From NCBI GenBank assembly GCA_963753725.1, contig CAVWDI010000010.1, forward strand, positions 558,001-622,000: 64,000 nucleotides of DNA, given 5' to 3'. Below, piece after piece: positions 10,401 to 18,752 of this stretch (position 1 is the first letter of the stretch; each line of letters starts with the position of its first letter). A model generated the notes under the pieces. That model saw nothing but the letters and a program-made list of their open reading frames with translations, had not been told where the DNA came from and ran no database searches. This DNA comes from CAVWDI01 sp963753725 (GTDB lineage Bacteria; Chloroflexota; Anaerolineae; Anaerolineales; UBA4823). Made by a program: the position numbers and the translations under genes.

Positions 10401-10596
10401 ATATTATGGGGAGAAGATCGCTGAAACCTGGCTGCTTTCTGCCTCAGATTTGATCTGCGGCAGCGGGGAGAAATATTACTATACGGTGCGCGCCATCGAT
10501 GGCGTTGGCAACATGGAGTTGAATACGGTTGAGCTGAGCGCCAGGTTCATAGGGCAGTTGATGCCTTTTGTTCCGGTCATTAATGATGCAGAGTAG
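7446..10596 (+). CDS. Secreted gingipain-like C25 cysteine protease (one frameshift near 8370)
   Basis: Two consecutive frames (7446-8402 and about 8370-10596) form one protein of about 1,050 residues; a one-base shift near CCGGAGG at 8370 joins 'YTAGG' to 'VVLLIGDAEF'. It has a signal peptide and a gingipain propeptide-like N-terminal domain. The C25 catalytic domain carries the His motif 'THRDHGG' (codons from 9061) and the nucleophile Cys in 'SLNCSSGWFD' (about 9175). After it come a beta-sandwich with a carboxypeptidase-like turn region, and a fibronectin-III-like domain near the end ('ARLEWEPASD ... YYYTVRAIDGVGN'). The C-terminus is 'LMPFVPVINDAE', related to the tails of other secreted proteins here. 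Start ATG 7446 has a TTGGAGG site. Its expected role is extracellular protein degradation or processing of surface proteins. Confidence 0.85.
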
Positions 10597-10609
10597 GTGA
10601 GCGGGCGGC

Positions 10610-10652
10610 AGACTGAAGTCTATCTATAGGCGCCTGCGGCAGACCAAAGGTC
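10610..10652. repeat. Small palindromes after the protease gene
   Basis: AGACT-GA-AGTCT (10610-10621) and GACC-AAA-GGTC (10642-10652) belong to the same class as the palindromes at 3146 and 18367. They begin 14 bases past the stop codon. Confidence 0.45.
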
Positions 10653-10699
10653 CTTCACACGTTCAGGATAAGCCTGCCCTGGTGGGGATGTTCATCCCC

Positions 10700-10747
10700 G
10701 CAGGGGGTGCACACATCTCCGCAGGGGGTGCATACATCTGCGCAGGA
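10700..10747. repeat. 21-bp tandem repeat, about 2.3 copies
   Basis: GCAGGGGGTGCACACATCTCC (10700-10720) is followed by GCAGGGGGTGCATACATCTGC (10721-10741) and a partial third unit. The preceding TGGGGATGTTCATCCCC is a further palindromic relative. It lies between the convergent ends of the C25 gene and the aldolase gene. Confidence 0.65.
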
Positions 10748-10775
10748 GAATGATTGGCTTTAGCCCATATGAGTG

Positions 10776-11564
10776 CTATTGTCGCACGTTTTTGGGAGTT
10801 CCGACTGCGCGGTTATCCTGCAGCGAATTCACAACTCCCATGGCAGCCCCACCCAGTAGCATCATATCCATCCCGACAGCCATCAGTTTGAAACCCTCTT
10901 CGATATATAATCTGGCGGTTTCGATATTCGCTGCGAAAATTCCCAACGGGACATTCGCCTCCTGGCAGCGCGCCCGCACTTCGGAGATCGCATTTACCAC
11001 TTTCGGGTCATCAATCTGCCCGATGATTCCCATGCTGCCGGAAAGGTCGTACGGTCCCACTAACAGGGCGTCGAAACCCTCAACCTGAAGGATGGAATCG
11101 ATGTTCTCCACAGCCTGGATATGCTCCACCTGCAGGATCAACGATACTTCATCGTTGGCGCGCTGGATATAATCATTAAAATCCATTCCATAACCGTGAG
11201 CCCTGGCAATGCCCACACTGCGCTCTCCTTCCGGAGGGAACTTCGAATAGCGGACCGCGTTTTCGGCATCAGCTTTGGTCCGCATCTGCGGAATGATGAT
11301 CCCGGCCGGTCCCAGGTCGAGGGCTTTTTTGATCCAAACTTCGTCATTATTAGGCACACGCAGCACACACGCGGAATTATTTCCAGCCGCCATGATCATC
11401 CTCTGGGCAGTGGTATAGTCCAGCGCGCCGTGTTCCATGTCTATAAAGAGCCAATCAAAGCCGCAAGCCGCCAGCAATTCAACGATTTCTGGCGATCCAA
11501 GCGATATGATCGTACCTAATAAAAACTTCCCCGATGACAACTGTTCGTGAAACGAGTTTTGCAT
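10776..11564 (-). CDS. HpcH/HpaI family aldolase
   Basis: A 262-residue class II aldolase of the HpcH/HpaI (2-keto-3-deoxy acid aldolase) family, at the family's normal length. Landmarks in order are 'FDWLFIDMEHGALD' (substrate- and metal-site region), 'VLRVPNN', 'GIIIPQM', 'LILQVEH' (metal-binding Glu region; Q-V-E rather than the common Q-I-E), and 'GPYDLSGSMG'. Such enzymes split 2-keto-3-deoxy or 4-hydroxy-2-oxo acids to pyruvate plus an aldehyde with a divalent metal; malyl-CoA-lyase relatives differ. It is the last gene of a tight minus-strand run (20 bases after the STAS gene), although the partners are regulatory. The substrate is unknown. Confidence 0.88.
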   Translation of the reverse strand: MQNSFHEQLSSGKFLLGTIISLGSPEIVELLAACGFDWLFIDMEHGALDYTTAQRMIMAAGNNSACVLRVPNNDEVWIKKALDLGPAGIIIPQMRTKADAENAVRYSKFPPEGERSVGIARAHGYGMDFNDYIQRANDEVSLILQVEHIQAVENIDSILQVEGFDALLVGPYDLSGSMGIIGQIDDPKVVNAISEVRARCQEANVPLGIFAANIETARLYIEEGFKLMAVGMDMMLLGGAAMGVVNSLQDNRAVGTPKNVRQ

Positions 11565-11584
11565 TTAAGTATTCTTTCCCTGGA

Positions 11585-11998
11585 TTAACTGAAGGATAAA
11601 ATTGCGCTTTCTTTATCTGTGAAAATTTCGAAGTATTGTTTCATACCAGATATGTCAAGCGTCTTCAGAACCTTGGGAGAGGGATTCAGCAGCTTGACAT
11701 GTTCCTGGATACCGCTGTCCCGCTCGCGGTCGATTTCATGCAGCGCATCCCAGCCGTTCTCTGGATCGGGCGAGGCTTCGCCGCGCAACATTTTTGCGAT
11801 ATTCAGCAAGGCAACCAACCCCGCGCTGGACATAAAAATTAGTTCGCTCATGTCTATCAAGATATTATTAATCCCCTCTTGTTGCGCACTTTTTGCTAAT
11901 TCGATGAAATCCTTGTAGTTGGATCCATCCAAATCTCCCTGAATGGCCAGGATGGTAACGGGAACATTGCCCTGTGCTTGATCAGTGCTGAAAGTCAT
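11585..11998 (-). CDS. STAS-domain anti-sigma factor antagonist
   Basis: A 137-residue STAS protein of the SpoIIAA/RsbV type. It keeps the central strand-turn 'MSELIFMSSAGLVALLNI', where the Ser before Ala-Gly-Leu is the phosphorylation site that controls binding to the partner kinase. An insertion of about 25 residues after this helix ('GEASPDPENGWDALHEID') makes it longer than the typical 105-110. The start ATG 11998 has an excellent GAGGAGG ribosome site. It lies 20 bases downstream of an anti-sigma-type ATPase gene, so the two probably form a partner-switching pair. The controlled sigma factor or effector is not in the window. Confidence 0.88.
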   Translation of the reverse strand: MTFSTDQAQGNVPVTILAIQGDLDGSNYKDFIELAKSAQQEGINNILIDMSELIFMSSAGLVALLNIAKMLRGEASPDPENGWDALHEIDRERDSGIQEHVKLLNPSPKVLKTLDISGMKQYFEIFTDKESAILSFS

Positions 11999-12018
11999 TT
12001 TTCCTCCTCAATCGTCTG

Positions 12019-12435
12019 TTATTTTAATTCTTTCTTTAATGTTAACTGGTTTTCACCCGATGATGATTGCTTATAGGTTACTTCATCCATCAGATTCTTT
12101 GCGAGGTACACCCCCAGGCCGCCGACTGGTCTTTCTTCCAGCGGGAGGCTGATATCAGGCGGTGGGAGCCTGGTGGGATCGAATGGTTTTGCTCGGTCAG
12201 ATACCTGGACGATAATTGAACCCGTCTCATTCGCCATTTTGATTTCGATATTTCCCCCGACGCCGTTGTAACCATGCACGATAATGTTTGTAGCTATTTC
12301 GTCTACCGCCAGGACGATATCAGCCAGGGTGTCCTCGTCGATCTCTTTAGCCCCGGCGGAATCTTCAATAAACCTGCGGATTTTTGGCAGGTTTTTAAGT
12401 TCAGCGGAGATGCATAAATAATTTTCAGCGCTCAT
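12019..12435 (-). CDS. Anti-sigma factor-type serine kinase (HATPase, RsbW-like)
   Basis: A 138-residue GHKL ATPase domain with the N-box ('LAVDEIATNIIVHGY'), a degenerate G1 region ('VSDRAKPFDPTRLP') and a G2 box ('GGLGVYLAKNLMDEV'), as in RsbW/SpoIIAB and HATPase_c_2 regulators. Known members phosphorylate a STAS antagonist on serine and sequester a sigma factor or other partner. The gene is directly upstream of the STAS gene (20-base gap) in one operon. No RsbU-like phosphatase is seen nearby. Confidence 0.88.
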   Translation of the reverse strand: MSAENYLCISAELKNLPKIRRFIEDSAGAKEIDEDTLADIVLAVDEIATNIIVHGYNGVGGNIEIKMANETGSIIVQVSDRAKPFDPTRLPPPDISLPLEERPVGGLGVYLAKNLMDEVTYKQSSSGENQLTLKKELK

Positions 12436-12629
12436 TTTGCGACGTGTGGCATAGCTGTGGGATAAAAATTTGTTCCATGCGGTACACGAAATTTTCTTTT
12501 ATGAAGTATATCAAGGAATCTGGGCTTGTATAATAAAAACCAGGAAAATCAGCATCATTAACCGGGGGAAATCTTTGGGAGGATCAGGACTAGAGTTCGT
12601 GGTTGTATTATTAATCATCCCCTGGAATC

Positions 12630-13421
12630 TTATCCTGTATCTAACGCGAAACAATCCTCGACTAATTCCCTGAAATGGTTGGTAAACCGGGCTGCAGGCG
12701 CCCCATCGATGATATCGTGGTCGAAACTCAGAGTAACATCAAGGTATTCGCGGATTTCTATGCGCCCATCAACAACGCCCGGTTTCTCAGCGATACCGCC
12801 CAGCGTTACGGTGAGCGGGAAATTCGGCAGCGGTATCCCCCACCCACCTCCTTTTCCGAACATGCCCACCGCTGTAACCAGCACCGAACTGGAATACTTC
12901 CTGAATGATTGTGGAAAACGCATAACAAACCGGTAGAAAAAGCGCCGTACAAAACCCGGCAGGAATAAAAACCAATCCATAAATCCAGATTTAAGGGTAG
13001 CCTCATGGTCCACCTGAGTCCCGCGAATTTCGTTGTGGATTTGGCGGTATGTTTTGAGGTCGGCTGCTTTTATGATATACGGCATGGGTACCTTGCAATC
13101 GCCTTTTACCACTTCCACCATCGTATTGATGTTTACATGATCGTAAATCACAAGCCGGCCGCGCCAGTCCCGGTAGGCCTGCACTTCCCGGTCGCCGGCA
13201 ACCGCTTCCGCCAAGCAGTTGATGATATAAGCTGTGAACGATAAGCGCTCTCCGGTTTTTTCTTTATGATCGGCTATCCTTTGCCGGGCGCCGGTCACAT
13301 CTATCTCCAGCAGTCCGTGTACGATATGCCTTCTCCTGCCCAGATAGCCGGCGTCCAGCGCAAAACGCCGTGATTTTGGGAATGGAAAAACTTTATAGCT
13401 GTCGAGGTCGGATTGCGGCAT
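12630..13421 (-). CDS. 2-oxoacid dehydrogenase E2-like acyltransferase, catalytic domain only
   Basis: A 263-residue protein matching only the C-terminal catalytic domain of E2 acyltransferases (CAT-like fold). The active-site motif near the end is 'FDHDIIDGAPAARF', equal to the E2 D-H-R-x-x-D-G motif with the catalytic His kept. Earlier landmarks are 'SFTAYIINCLAEAV' and 'VNINTMVEV'. There is no lipoyl or E1/E3-binding domain, so it cannot serve a standard dehydrogenase complex alone. Stand-alone members may be acyltransferases of unknown substrate. It starts at ATG 13421 and is divergent from the secreted-protein genes on the plus strand. Confidence 0.8.
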   Translation of the reverse strand: MPQSDLDSYKVFPFPKSRRFALDAGYLGRRRHIVHGLLEIDVTGARQRIADHKEKTGERLSFTAYIINCLAEAVAGDREVQAYRDWRGRLVIYDHVNINTMVEVVKGDCKVPMPYIIKAADLKTYRQIHNEIRGTQVDHEATLKSGFMDWFLFLPGFVRRFFYRFVMRFPQSFRKYSSSVLVTAVGMFGKGGGWGIPLPNFPLTVTLGGIAEKPGVVDGRIEIREYLDVTLSFDHDIIDGAPAARFTNHFRELVEDCFALDTG

Positions 13422-13647
13422 TACTGGTTCACCTTATTGATGTGATTTTTCCATTCTCGCGAAAAGAATGAGTTAGTAAGAATTTATTATAAGTCAATTA
13501 GATCAAAATCTAATCCAGTTAAAGTTGACTGCTATTGTGAAATAAAGTATTATTGAAATTAATATTTTTTTAATGTTACAATCTGCAATATTACTATCGA
13601 ATATTCTAATTATGCATCCCGTAGAAATCGTTCGAGATCTAATCAAA

Positions 13648-13682
13648 ACGCCCGTTCCTACCCTGAGCAGGCGTCTTTTTTT
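13648..13682 (+). terminator. Possible terminator or attenuator upstream of the propeller genes
   Basis: ACGCC (13648-13652) pairs with GGCGT (13670-13674) across a long loop and is followed by seven T (13676-13682). The stem is short. It precedes the small ORF at 13705 and could be a leader element instead of a terminator. Confidence 0.4.
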
Positions 13683-13704
13683 ATTCGGGTCAGGAGGTAA
13701 ATAA

Positions 13705-13800
13705 ATGAAAGCCAGGCGATTTTACCCGTTGGTCTTGACATTTTCATTCCTTAATTTTTTTACCCAATATGATTCCCGAAATTCTCTTTCAGAGGAATGA
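13705..13800 (+). CDS. Small ORF with signal-peptide-like sequence, probably a gene stub
   Basis: A 31-codon frame starts at ATG 13705 behind an ideal AGGAGG site (13691-13696). It encodes a basic start, a hydrophobic core ('FYPLVLTFSFLNFF') and a short polar end, that is, a signal peptide with nothing attached. It precedes three genes whose products begin the same way (Met, 1-3 basic residues, Leu-rich core). It may be the surviving 5' stub of a fourth paralog, or a leader peptide. No homology is claimed. Confidence 0.35.
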   Translation: MKARRFYPLVLTFSFLNFFTQYDSRNSLSEE

Positions 13801-13841
13801 ATTATTATAAATATAAATGGCTTGTTGGAGGTTGTTCGAAG

Positions 13842-15254
13842 ATGACCAAAAGACTACTGCCTCTTTTCTTATTGCTGTCCATAATATTAACCAGTTTCAC
13901 AGCGCTGGCAAATACAGCGAAAGATGACCTGCAGCTGGATGGTGGATTAATCCCCATCGCACAGCTAACGAATAATCAGGATGATCCTGCTGTGGCTTAT
14001 TCAAGCGCTTCAGACCAGTATCTGGTCGTTTTCGAGGACCCTGGAAATAATGGTGATATTTTAGGCCAATTTGTGGATGGAAAGAGCGGTGAATTAATTG
14101 GCGGGTGGTTCTATATCGCAGTCAGCATGGATCAAGAATATTACCCGGCGGTGGTGTATGATGATTTTCACGATCGATTTTTAGTTGTCTGGCAGAGGTT
14201 TTACTGCCTGTCAGGATGGTGTTACTTTATTATTGAAGGCAAGTTGGTGTATGGTTCTCACCGGACCGGCAGCAATTGGGCGGGAAATGTTTTCCAGATT
14301 GCCAATGGGCACAGGCCGGATAATACTGGTGTAGATATGGTCTACCCAGCAGTGGCATACAACGCTGACGAACACCAGTATATCGTTGTTTACCAGAGAG
14401 GAAAATTTTCCACAGGTGACTTCCCCGCCGTTTATGGTCAAATGATCAGGTCCGATGTAACCAGTCCAGAAGTCCTAACCGGTATTTTTACAGGTTTCGA
14501 GATCGATTTACCCGGCTCAGTCCTCAATGTGGATTATTCTGATGTTGCCTGGAGTCCAGATGGGAACAGTTTTCTGGTCGTCTGGCAGCAAATTTGGCCC
14601 AATAAGACGGATAAGATCATGGCGCGCTATCTATACGATACCTATCAAGGGACAGGTAAGCAGCAAGTTTTTGGACCTGGAGATTATGTCGTTGCGCCTG
14701 TTTTCGCGATGGGGAATGTTCCCAATGTTGATGAATACAGCCAACCAGTAATCGCTTATGATGCGAACAATCAACACTATATTATTGTATTTACACATAC
14801 AGAAACTGTTGGTTTAGGTTACTCGAATAGAATTTATGCGATGCGGATGAAAAATGCATATGTCAATTCTTCCCAAACAATCGGTGATCCGATCCCGGTT
14901 GAGACAAAAATCGATGCGGAATACACTGCTCATTATTCCCTGGATGTTACATATTCAGGTTTTGATGGAGAATCATATATCGTTTATGTTAGTAATTACG
15001 TCGAAAATGGGTTGGATTGTGCACAGGTAAATGCACGTGTTTTACGCGGCGCTAATGTCGGCCAGCGGTTTGAAGTTCGGAAGGCGCCATTAGGACCGGC
15101 AATAACGAGGCCAGCTGCAGCTGGGACAAATAACGGCCGTGCGCTGGTGGTTTGGGCCGAAGAGTACGATCAAGACCCGCATGATTGGGATGTGCACGGG
15201 CAGCGCATAAAATCCTACTCTAATGTCTATCTGCCGAGTGTGATGAAAGAATGA
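13842..15254 (+). CDS. Secreted beta-propeller-like surface protein, paralog 1
   Basis: 470 residues from ATG 13842 (GGAGG site 12 bases upstream; the frame is open to 13797). A cleavable signal peptide is followed by six or seven repeats of the form 'P.V.YD...D.YLVVW', the blade signature of proteins described as beta-propellers. Repeat 2 contains a Cys pair ('YCLSGWCYFI') present at the same place in both neighbours, suggesting a disulfide. The protein ends in 'SNVYLPSVMKE', a tail shared with other exported proteins in the window. It is the first of three tandem paralogs. The ligand or enzymatic function is unknown; no catalytic motif was recognised. Confidence 0.75.
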   Translation: MTKRLLPLFLLLSIILTSFTALANTAKDDLQLDGGLIPIAQLTNNQDDPAVAYSSASDQYLVVFEDPGNNGDILGQFVDGKSGELIGGWFYIAVSMDQEYYPAVVYDDFHDRFLVVWQRFYCLSGWCYFIIEGKLVYGSHRTGSNWAGNVFQIANGHRPDNTGVDMVYPAVAYNADEHQYIVVYQRGKFSTGDFPAVYGQMIRSDVTSPEVLTGIFTGFEIDLPGSVLNVDYSDVAWSPDGNSFLVVWQQIWPNKTDKIMARYLYDTYQGTGKQQVFGPGDYVVAPVFAMGNVPNVDEYSQPVIAYDANNQHYIIVFTHTETVGLGYSNRIYAMRMKNAYVNSSQTIGDPIPVETKIDAEYTAHYSLDVTYSGFDGESYIVYVSNYVENGLDCAQVNARVLRGANVGQRFEVRKAPLGPAITRPAAAGTNNGRALVVWAEEYDQDPHDWDVHGQRIKSYSNVYLPSVMKE

Positions 15255-15386
15255 ACGAATGCGATGGCGTTTCTTAAATCGAAAAAACGGTATAAATTGG
15301 AGAAATTGTTATTTGTGATTATCTAAAATGGTGTGAAAATTTCAAAACAAGAATAATATTACAGGTACATTGGAGGCCACTCACCG

Positions 15387-16825
15387 ATGACTAAGAAACT
15401 GCTGCCGCTGCTAGTCCTGATGCCCTTACTGCTGGCCGGATTCAACCTGCCTGGATATTTCCCACAGTCTGGGAATTTGGCACCCGCGGCGGTAGAACAA
15501 AACCTGGATGGAGAATTAATTCCGATCGAACCCTATTCTTATTCTTCACTGGTTGAATCTGCCGCAGCATATTCAACCAGGTCGGGGCAGTATCTGGTGG
15601 TGTGGGAGGGGGATATAGAAGGAAGCATTAAATCATAAATATATTGACAGCGCTACCGGAGAAACTCTCGGGCCCTCACACCAGTATCTTCTCGTAGAAG
15701 ACGGTTACAACCCGGATGTGGTCTACGATAAACTTTACGACCGCTTCCTGGTGGTTTGGGATGAACTGGTGTGCCTGGGCGTCCCCGCCAAATGTTATTA
15801 CGTCATAAAAGGCAGGCTGATGCGCGGGGATTACCAATTCGAAAATGAGTTTGCCGGGGATGCATTCACCATTGCCAGCGAGCACAGCACGACCACCACG
15901 GGTTACGACCTGCGCGAACCTGCCGCAGCATACAACGAAATAGACTTCCAGTACGTGGTGGTGTACCGCTACGGCAGAGAATTGACCAGCGCATACAGCT
16001 CGATTTATGGCCAGATGCTGGGCGTCGGTGAGAGCAAGCCGCAGGAATTAATGGACCCGTTTTCGGGATTTGAAATCCGGAAGTACCCGAGCGAGTATGA
16101 AGTGGTCAAACTGGATGTGGCCTGGAGCCGCGACGGCGGCACCTTCCTGGCTGTGTGGCAGAAATACCATGAGACCGAATACGGATGAGATCGTCGGGCG
16201 ATATATATATGATTACTACCGCAGCAGCTTTCCCCAGGTTTACGGTGACGGCGCCACCAAACTGGCACCCTACAACGAAGGTCCCGATCCCTTAGCCTAC
16301 GATTGTTCGCTCCCATCCGTTGCGTATGACCGCAGCAATAAAAACTACGTCCTGGTTTTCGAGTACAAAGGTGGGACTGGTTTCGCGTCTCCGTATTCCA
16401 TTTATGCACAACGCTTGAAGGGGGCATACGACCCCACATCAAAACGCATTAATTATGCCTTTTCAGTAGAGCAAGCAAACAGCCAGGCTGAATACCAGGT
16501 TCGACCGGAGATCGCCTATTCGGGATCGGGGGAGGACATGTATGTTGTGTACGTATCCTGGGATTTCAACGATCCGGGCGCGGATTTTTACCGTGTGTAC
16601 GAGCGCACCCTGCGTCGTGACAATGTAATGCCCCGATTAAAGATCCGGGAAGGAAAAGGGGATATCAGCATGGATGACCCGGTGGTTGCAGGGACAGACG
16701 ATGGGCGGGCGCTGGTGGTCTGGGATGAAACGAACGCAACCTATGGCGGCGCGGCGAGGAATATTTTTGGCCAGCGCATTAAACCACCGGGATTTATCGC
16801 CCTACCGATTGTGTTTAATAAATGA
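15387..16825 (+). CDS. Secreted beta-propeller-like surface protein, paralog 2 (two frameshifts)
   Basis: It starts at ATG 15387 (TTGGAGG site). The reading frame changes near 15630 and again near 16175; the three pieces (15387-15638, about 15634-16188, about 16175-16825) align in order with paralogs 1 and 3. It has a signal peptide, then the same blade repeats ('PDVVYDKLYDRFLVVWDE') and the conserved Cys pair ('VCLGVPAKCYYVI'). The C-terminal tail is 'FIALPIVFNK'. If the frames are repaired the length is about 480 residues, like its neighbours, which favours sequencing errors over true decay. Confidence 0.7.
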
Positions 16826-16919
16826 ACGGATTAATTCGAAGCATGACTGGTTTACATATTTGGCGTTTAGAGTTTCTTTTTGGGTTCAACATATGCTGTT
16901 CGTATGGAGGTAATATACT

Positions 16920-18332
16920 ATGAAACGCATCTATTTTTTAACTTTGATCTTAGCCGGGTCGTTTATGCTTGCTTCATTCAGCACTGTTGGGGCCATCGAG
17001 CTCCCAACAGAACCAGAAACGCCAGACCAGGGACTCGTTGGCGGCCTTATCCGGGTGGCTGAACTCCCAGGGGATCAGAATTATTCACGTGCCGCCTATT
17101 CTGATACTTCAGACCAGTATCTGGTTGTATTCCATGATGGCACAAACAATTTGGACATCAAGGGGCGCTACGTGGATGCTTCCAGTGGTGAACCATTAGG
17201 GGATGTATTCACGATCGGCGGCAGTTCTGAGAGAGACTACGAGCCGGATGTTGTTTACGATCCGGTATACGAACGCTTTTTTGTTGTGTGGCAAAAAGAA
17301 CTGTGTCTGATGGTAGACCTGTCGGAAGTCTGCAACTATGTTATTGCCGGAAGGTTGGTTCACTCAGCTTATAGTGAAGATTCCCCATTTGCCGGAAGCG
17401 AATTTTTACTCGCACAAGAGCATAATGTTGTCGACCTGCACGATCCCAGGGTGGCATACAATGCTGATGATGGACAGTACCTGGTGGTCTACCGTCGCGG
17501 CTCGAACGCGGTTTTTGGGCAGATGTTAGATGCTGATCCATCTTTCCCCGCACGCTCTTACCCGAGTGCTGGATTTTCAATTCGGATTTATGTAGACGGC
17601 AGCCATATTCGATATGTGGATACCTCCTGGGGTGGTAATTCGGGAACTTTTCTTGTAGTGTGGCATAATGTGCAAAATTGGTATATTGACGGCACAATAC
17701 AGGCAGTACATCTTCACGATACCTACCAGAGCGGGAGCAGCCAGACCAGCGGGGGTATTTTCAAAATAGCACCATTTGCTGATGGTGCTGACCCGCTTAT
17801 CAATGAATGTTCGAATCCAGTGGTGTCCTACGATCCCCACAACCATAATTATTTGGTGCTCTTTAGGCATCTGGAAGGCACAAGTCCATATACCCCATCC
17901 AGTGTACATGCCCAAAGGGTAAAACGACAATATTCTCTCTCCAGCCGTGAAGGAACAGCATTTCCGGTCGAGACAGAAACTGGAGAGGGTGATATCAGCT
18001 ATTACGCAGTAGATATCGATTACACCGGGATAGGCGATACAATGCAGTCGGTTTACATTGAAATCGAAGGGACGCCAGATCCAACTGATCCATATTATGC
18101 TCGTATATACATGCGTACGATTAACAGAACAAACATTAGCTCTGCACTCTTGATTCGGGCTGGAGGGGAGGGTACCAATTTATTAAGCAGCAGTGTGGTG
18201 GGAACCGGGGATGGCCGTGTGCTGGTGGTTTGGAGTGACGAAATGGATACAGTCAGCCACGATATAGATGTTGTGGCGGTGCGTTTAGCGCCTAACACGG
18301 TCTATCTGCCAGGCATTTTTATTGACAATTGA
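16920..18332 (+). CDS. Secreted beta-propeller-like surface protein, paralog 3
   Basis: An intact 470-residue protein with a signal peptide (ending around 'STVGA') and blade repeats such as 'PDVVYDPVYERFFVVWQ' and 'PRVAYNADDGQYLVVYRRG'. The conserved Cys pair is spaced slightly wider ('LCLMVDLSEVCNYVI'), and a single later Cys ('NECSNPVVSYD') is also conserved in paralog 2 (not paralog 1). The tail is 'TVYLPGIFIDN'. The ribosome site is TGGAGG, 9 bases before ATG 16920. As with its neighbours, the likely role is an exported binding or scaffold protein. Confidence 0.75.
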   Translation: MKRIYFLTLILAGSFMLASFSTVGAIELPTEPETPDQGLVGGLIRVAELPGDQNYSRAAYSDTSDQYLVVFHDGTNNLDIKGRYVDASSGEPLGDVFTIGGSSERDYEPDVVYDPVYERFFVVWQKELCLMVDLSEVCNYVIAGRLVHSAYSEDSPFAGSEFLLAQEHNVVDLHDPRVAYNADDGQYLVVYRRGSNAVFGQMLDADPSFPARSYPSAGFSIRIYVDGSHIRYVDTSWGGNSGTFLVVWHNVQNWYIDGTIQAVHLHDTYQSGSSQTSGGIFKIAPFADGADPLINECSNPVVSYDPHNHNYLVLFRHLEGTSPYTPSSVHAQRVKRQYSLSSREGTAFPVETETGEGDISYYAVDIDYTGIGDTMQSVYIEIEGTPDPTDPYYARIYMRTINRTNISSALLIRAGGEGTNLLSSSVVGTGDGRVLVVWSDEMDTVSHDIDVVAVRLAPNTVYLPGIFIDN

Positions 18333-18366
18333 ACGGGTGATTGAGGTCGAATTCGCTCAGCGCCAT

Positions 18367-18386
18367 TGCGGACAGTGATGTCCGCA
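18367..18386. repeat. 20-bp palindrome between convergent genes
   Basis: TGCGGACA (18367-18374) and TGTCCGCA (18379-18386) form a perfect 8-bp stem with a GTGA loop. It is not followed by a T-run, so it is not a standard terminator. It belongs to the window's class of short gene-end palindromes. Confidence 0.6.
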
Positions 18387-18464
18387 CTACATATTATGTG
18401 TAGTCCAGATTTTAATCCTCCGAATGGGGACATCCCTGACTGGGGAAATCGTTTGAACCTTTAA

Positions 18465-18752
18465 TCATCCTCCGGCGATGGGCGGAAAAATCGCTACCTC
18501 GTCACCATCCTTTAACGGGTTATCAATCCCTTCCGGAAGGTGGTTGCAGTGGCGCCCGTTGACGAGCACCACCAGGTTGCCCTCCAATTGACCGGATGTG
18601 TCGTACCGCACCTGTGAAGCGAAATCCTCACCAATTTCATTTGCGAGGGCGGCCAACAATTGGCGCACCGTTTGGTCAGAATCTAGGAGATCGACCTTCC
18701 GCACACCGACCAGCTGGCTCAGGGTCAGGTATCCTTTGATGTTTACGATCAT
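18465..18752 (-). CDS. MoaD/ThiS-family sulfur carrier
   Basis: A 95-residue ubiquitin-like protein ending in 'FPPIAGG', the C-terminal Gly-Gly that is adenylated and thiocarboxylated. The internal 'VLVNGRHCNHL' and 'LKDGDEVAIFPP' motifs are those of MoaD proteins that donate sulfur for molybdopterin. It overlaps the upstream gene by 4 bases and is the last member of the AOR operon. Dedicated MoaD paralogs commonly accompany aldehyde ferredoxin oxidoreductases, consistent with supply of tungstopterin for the AOR encoded at 21047-22922. Confidence 0.9.
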   Translation of the reverse strand: MIVNIKGYLTLSQLVGVRKVDLLDSDQTVRQLLAALANEIGEDFASQVRYDTSGQLEGNLVVLVNGRHCNHLPEGIDNPLKDGDEVAIFPPIAGG

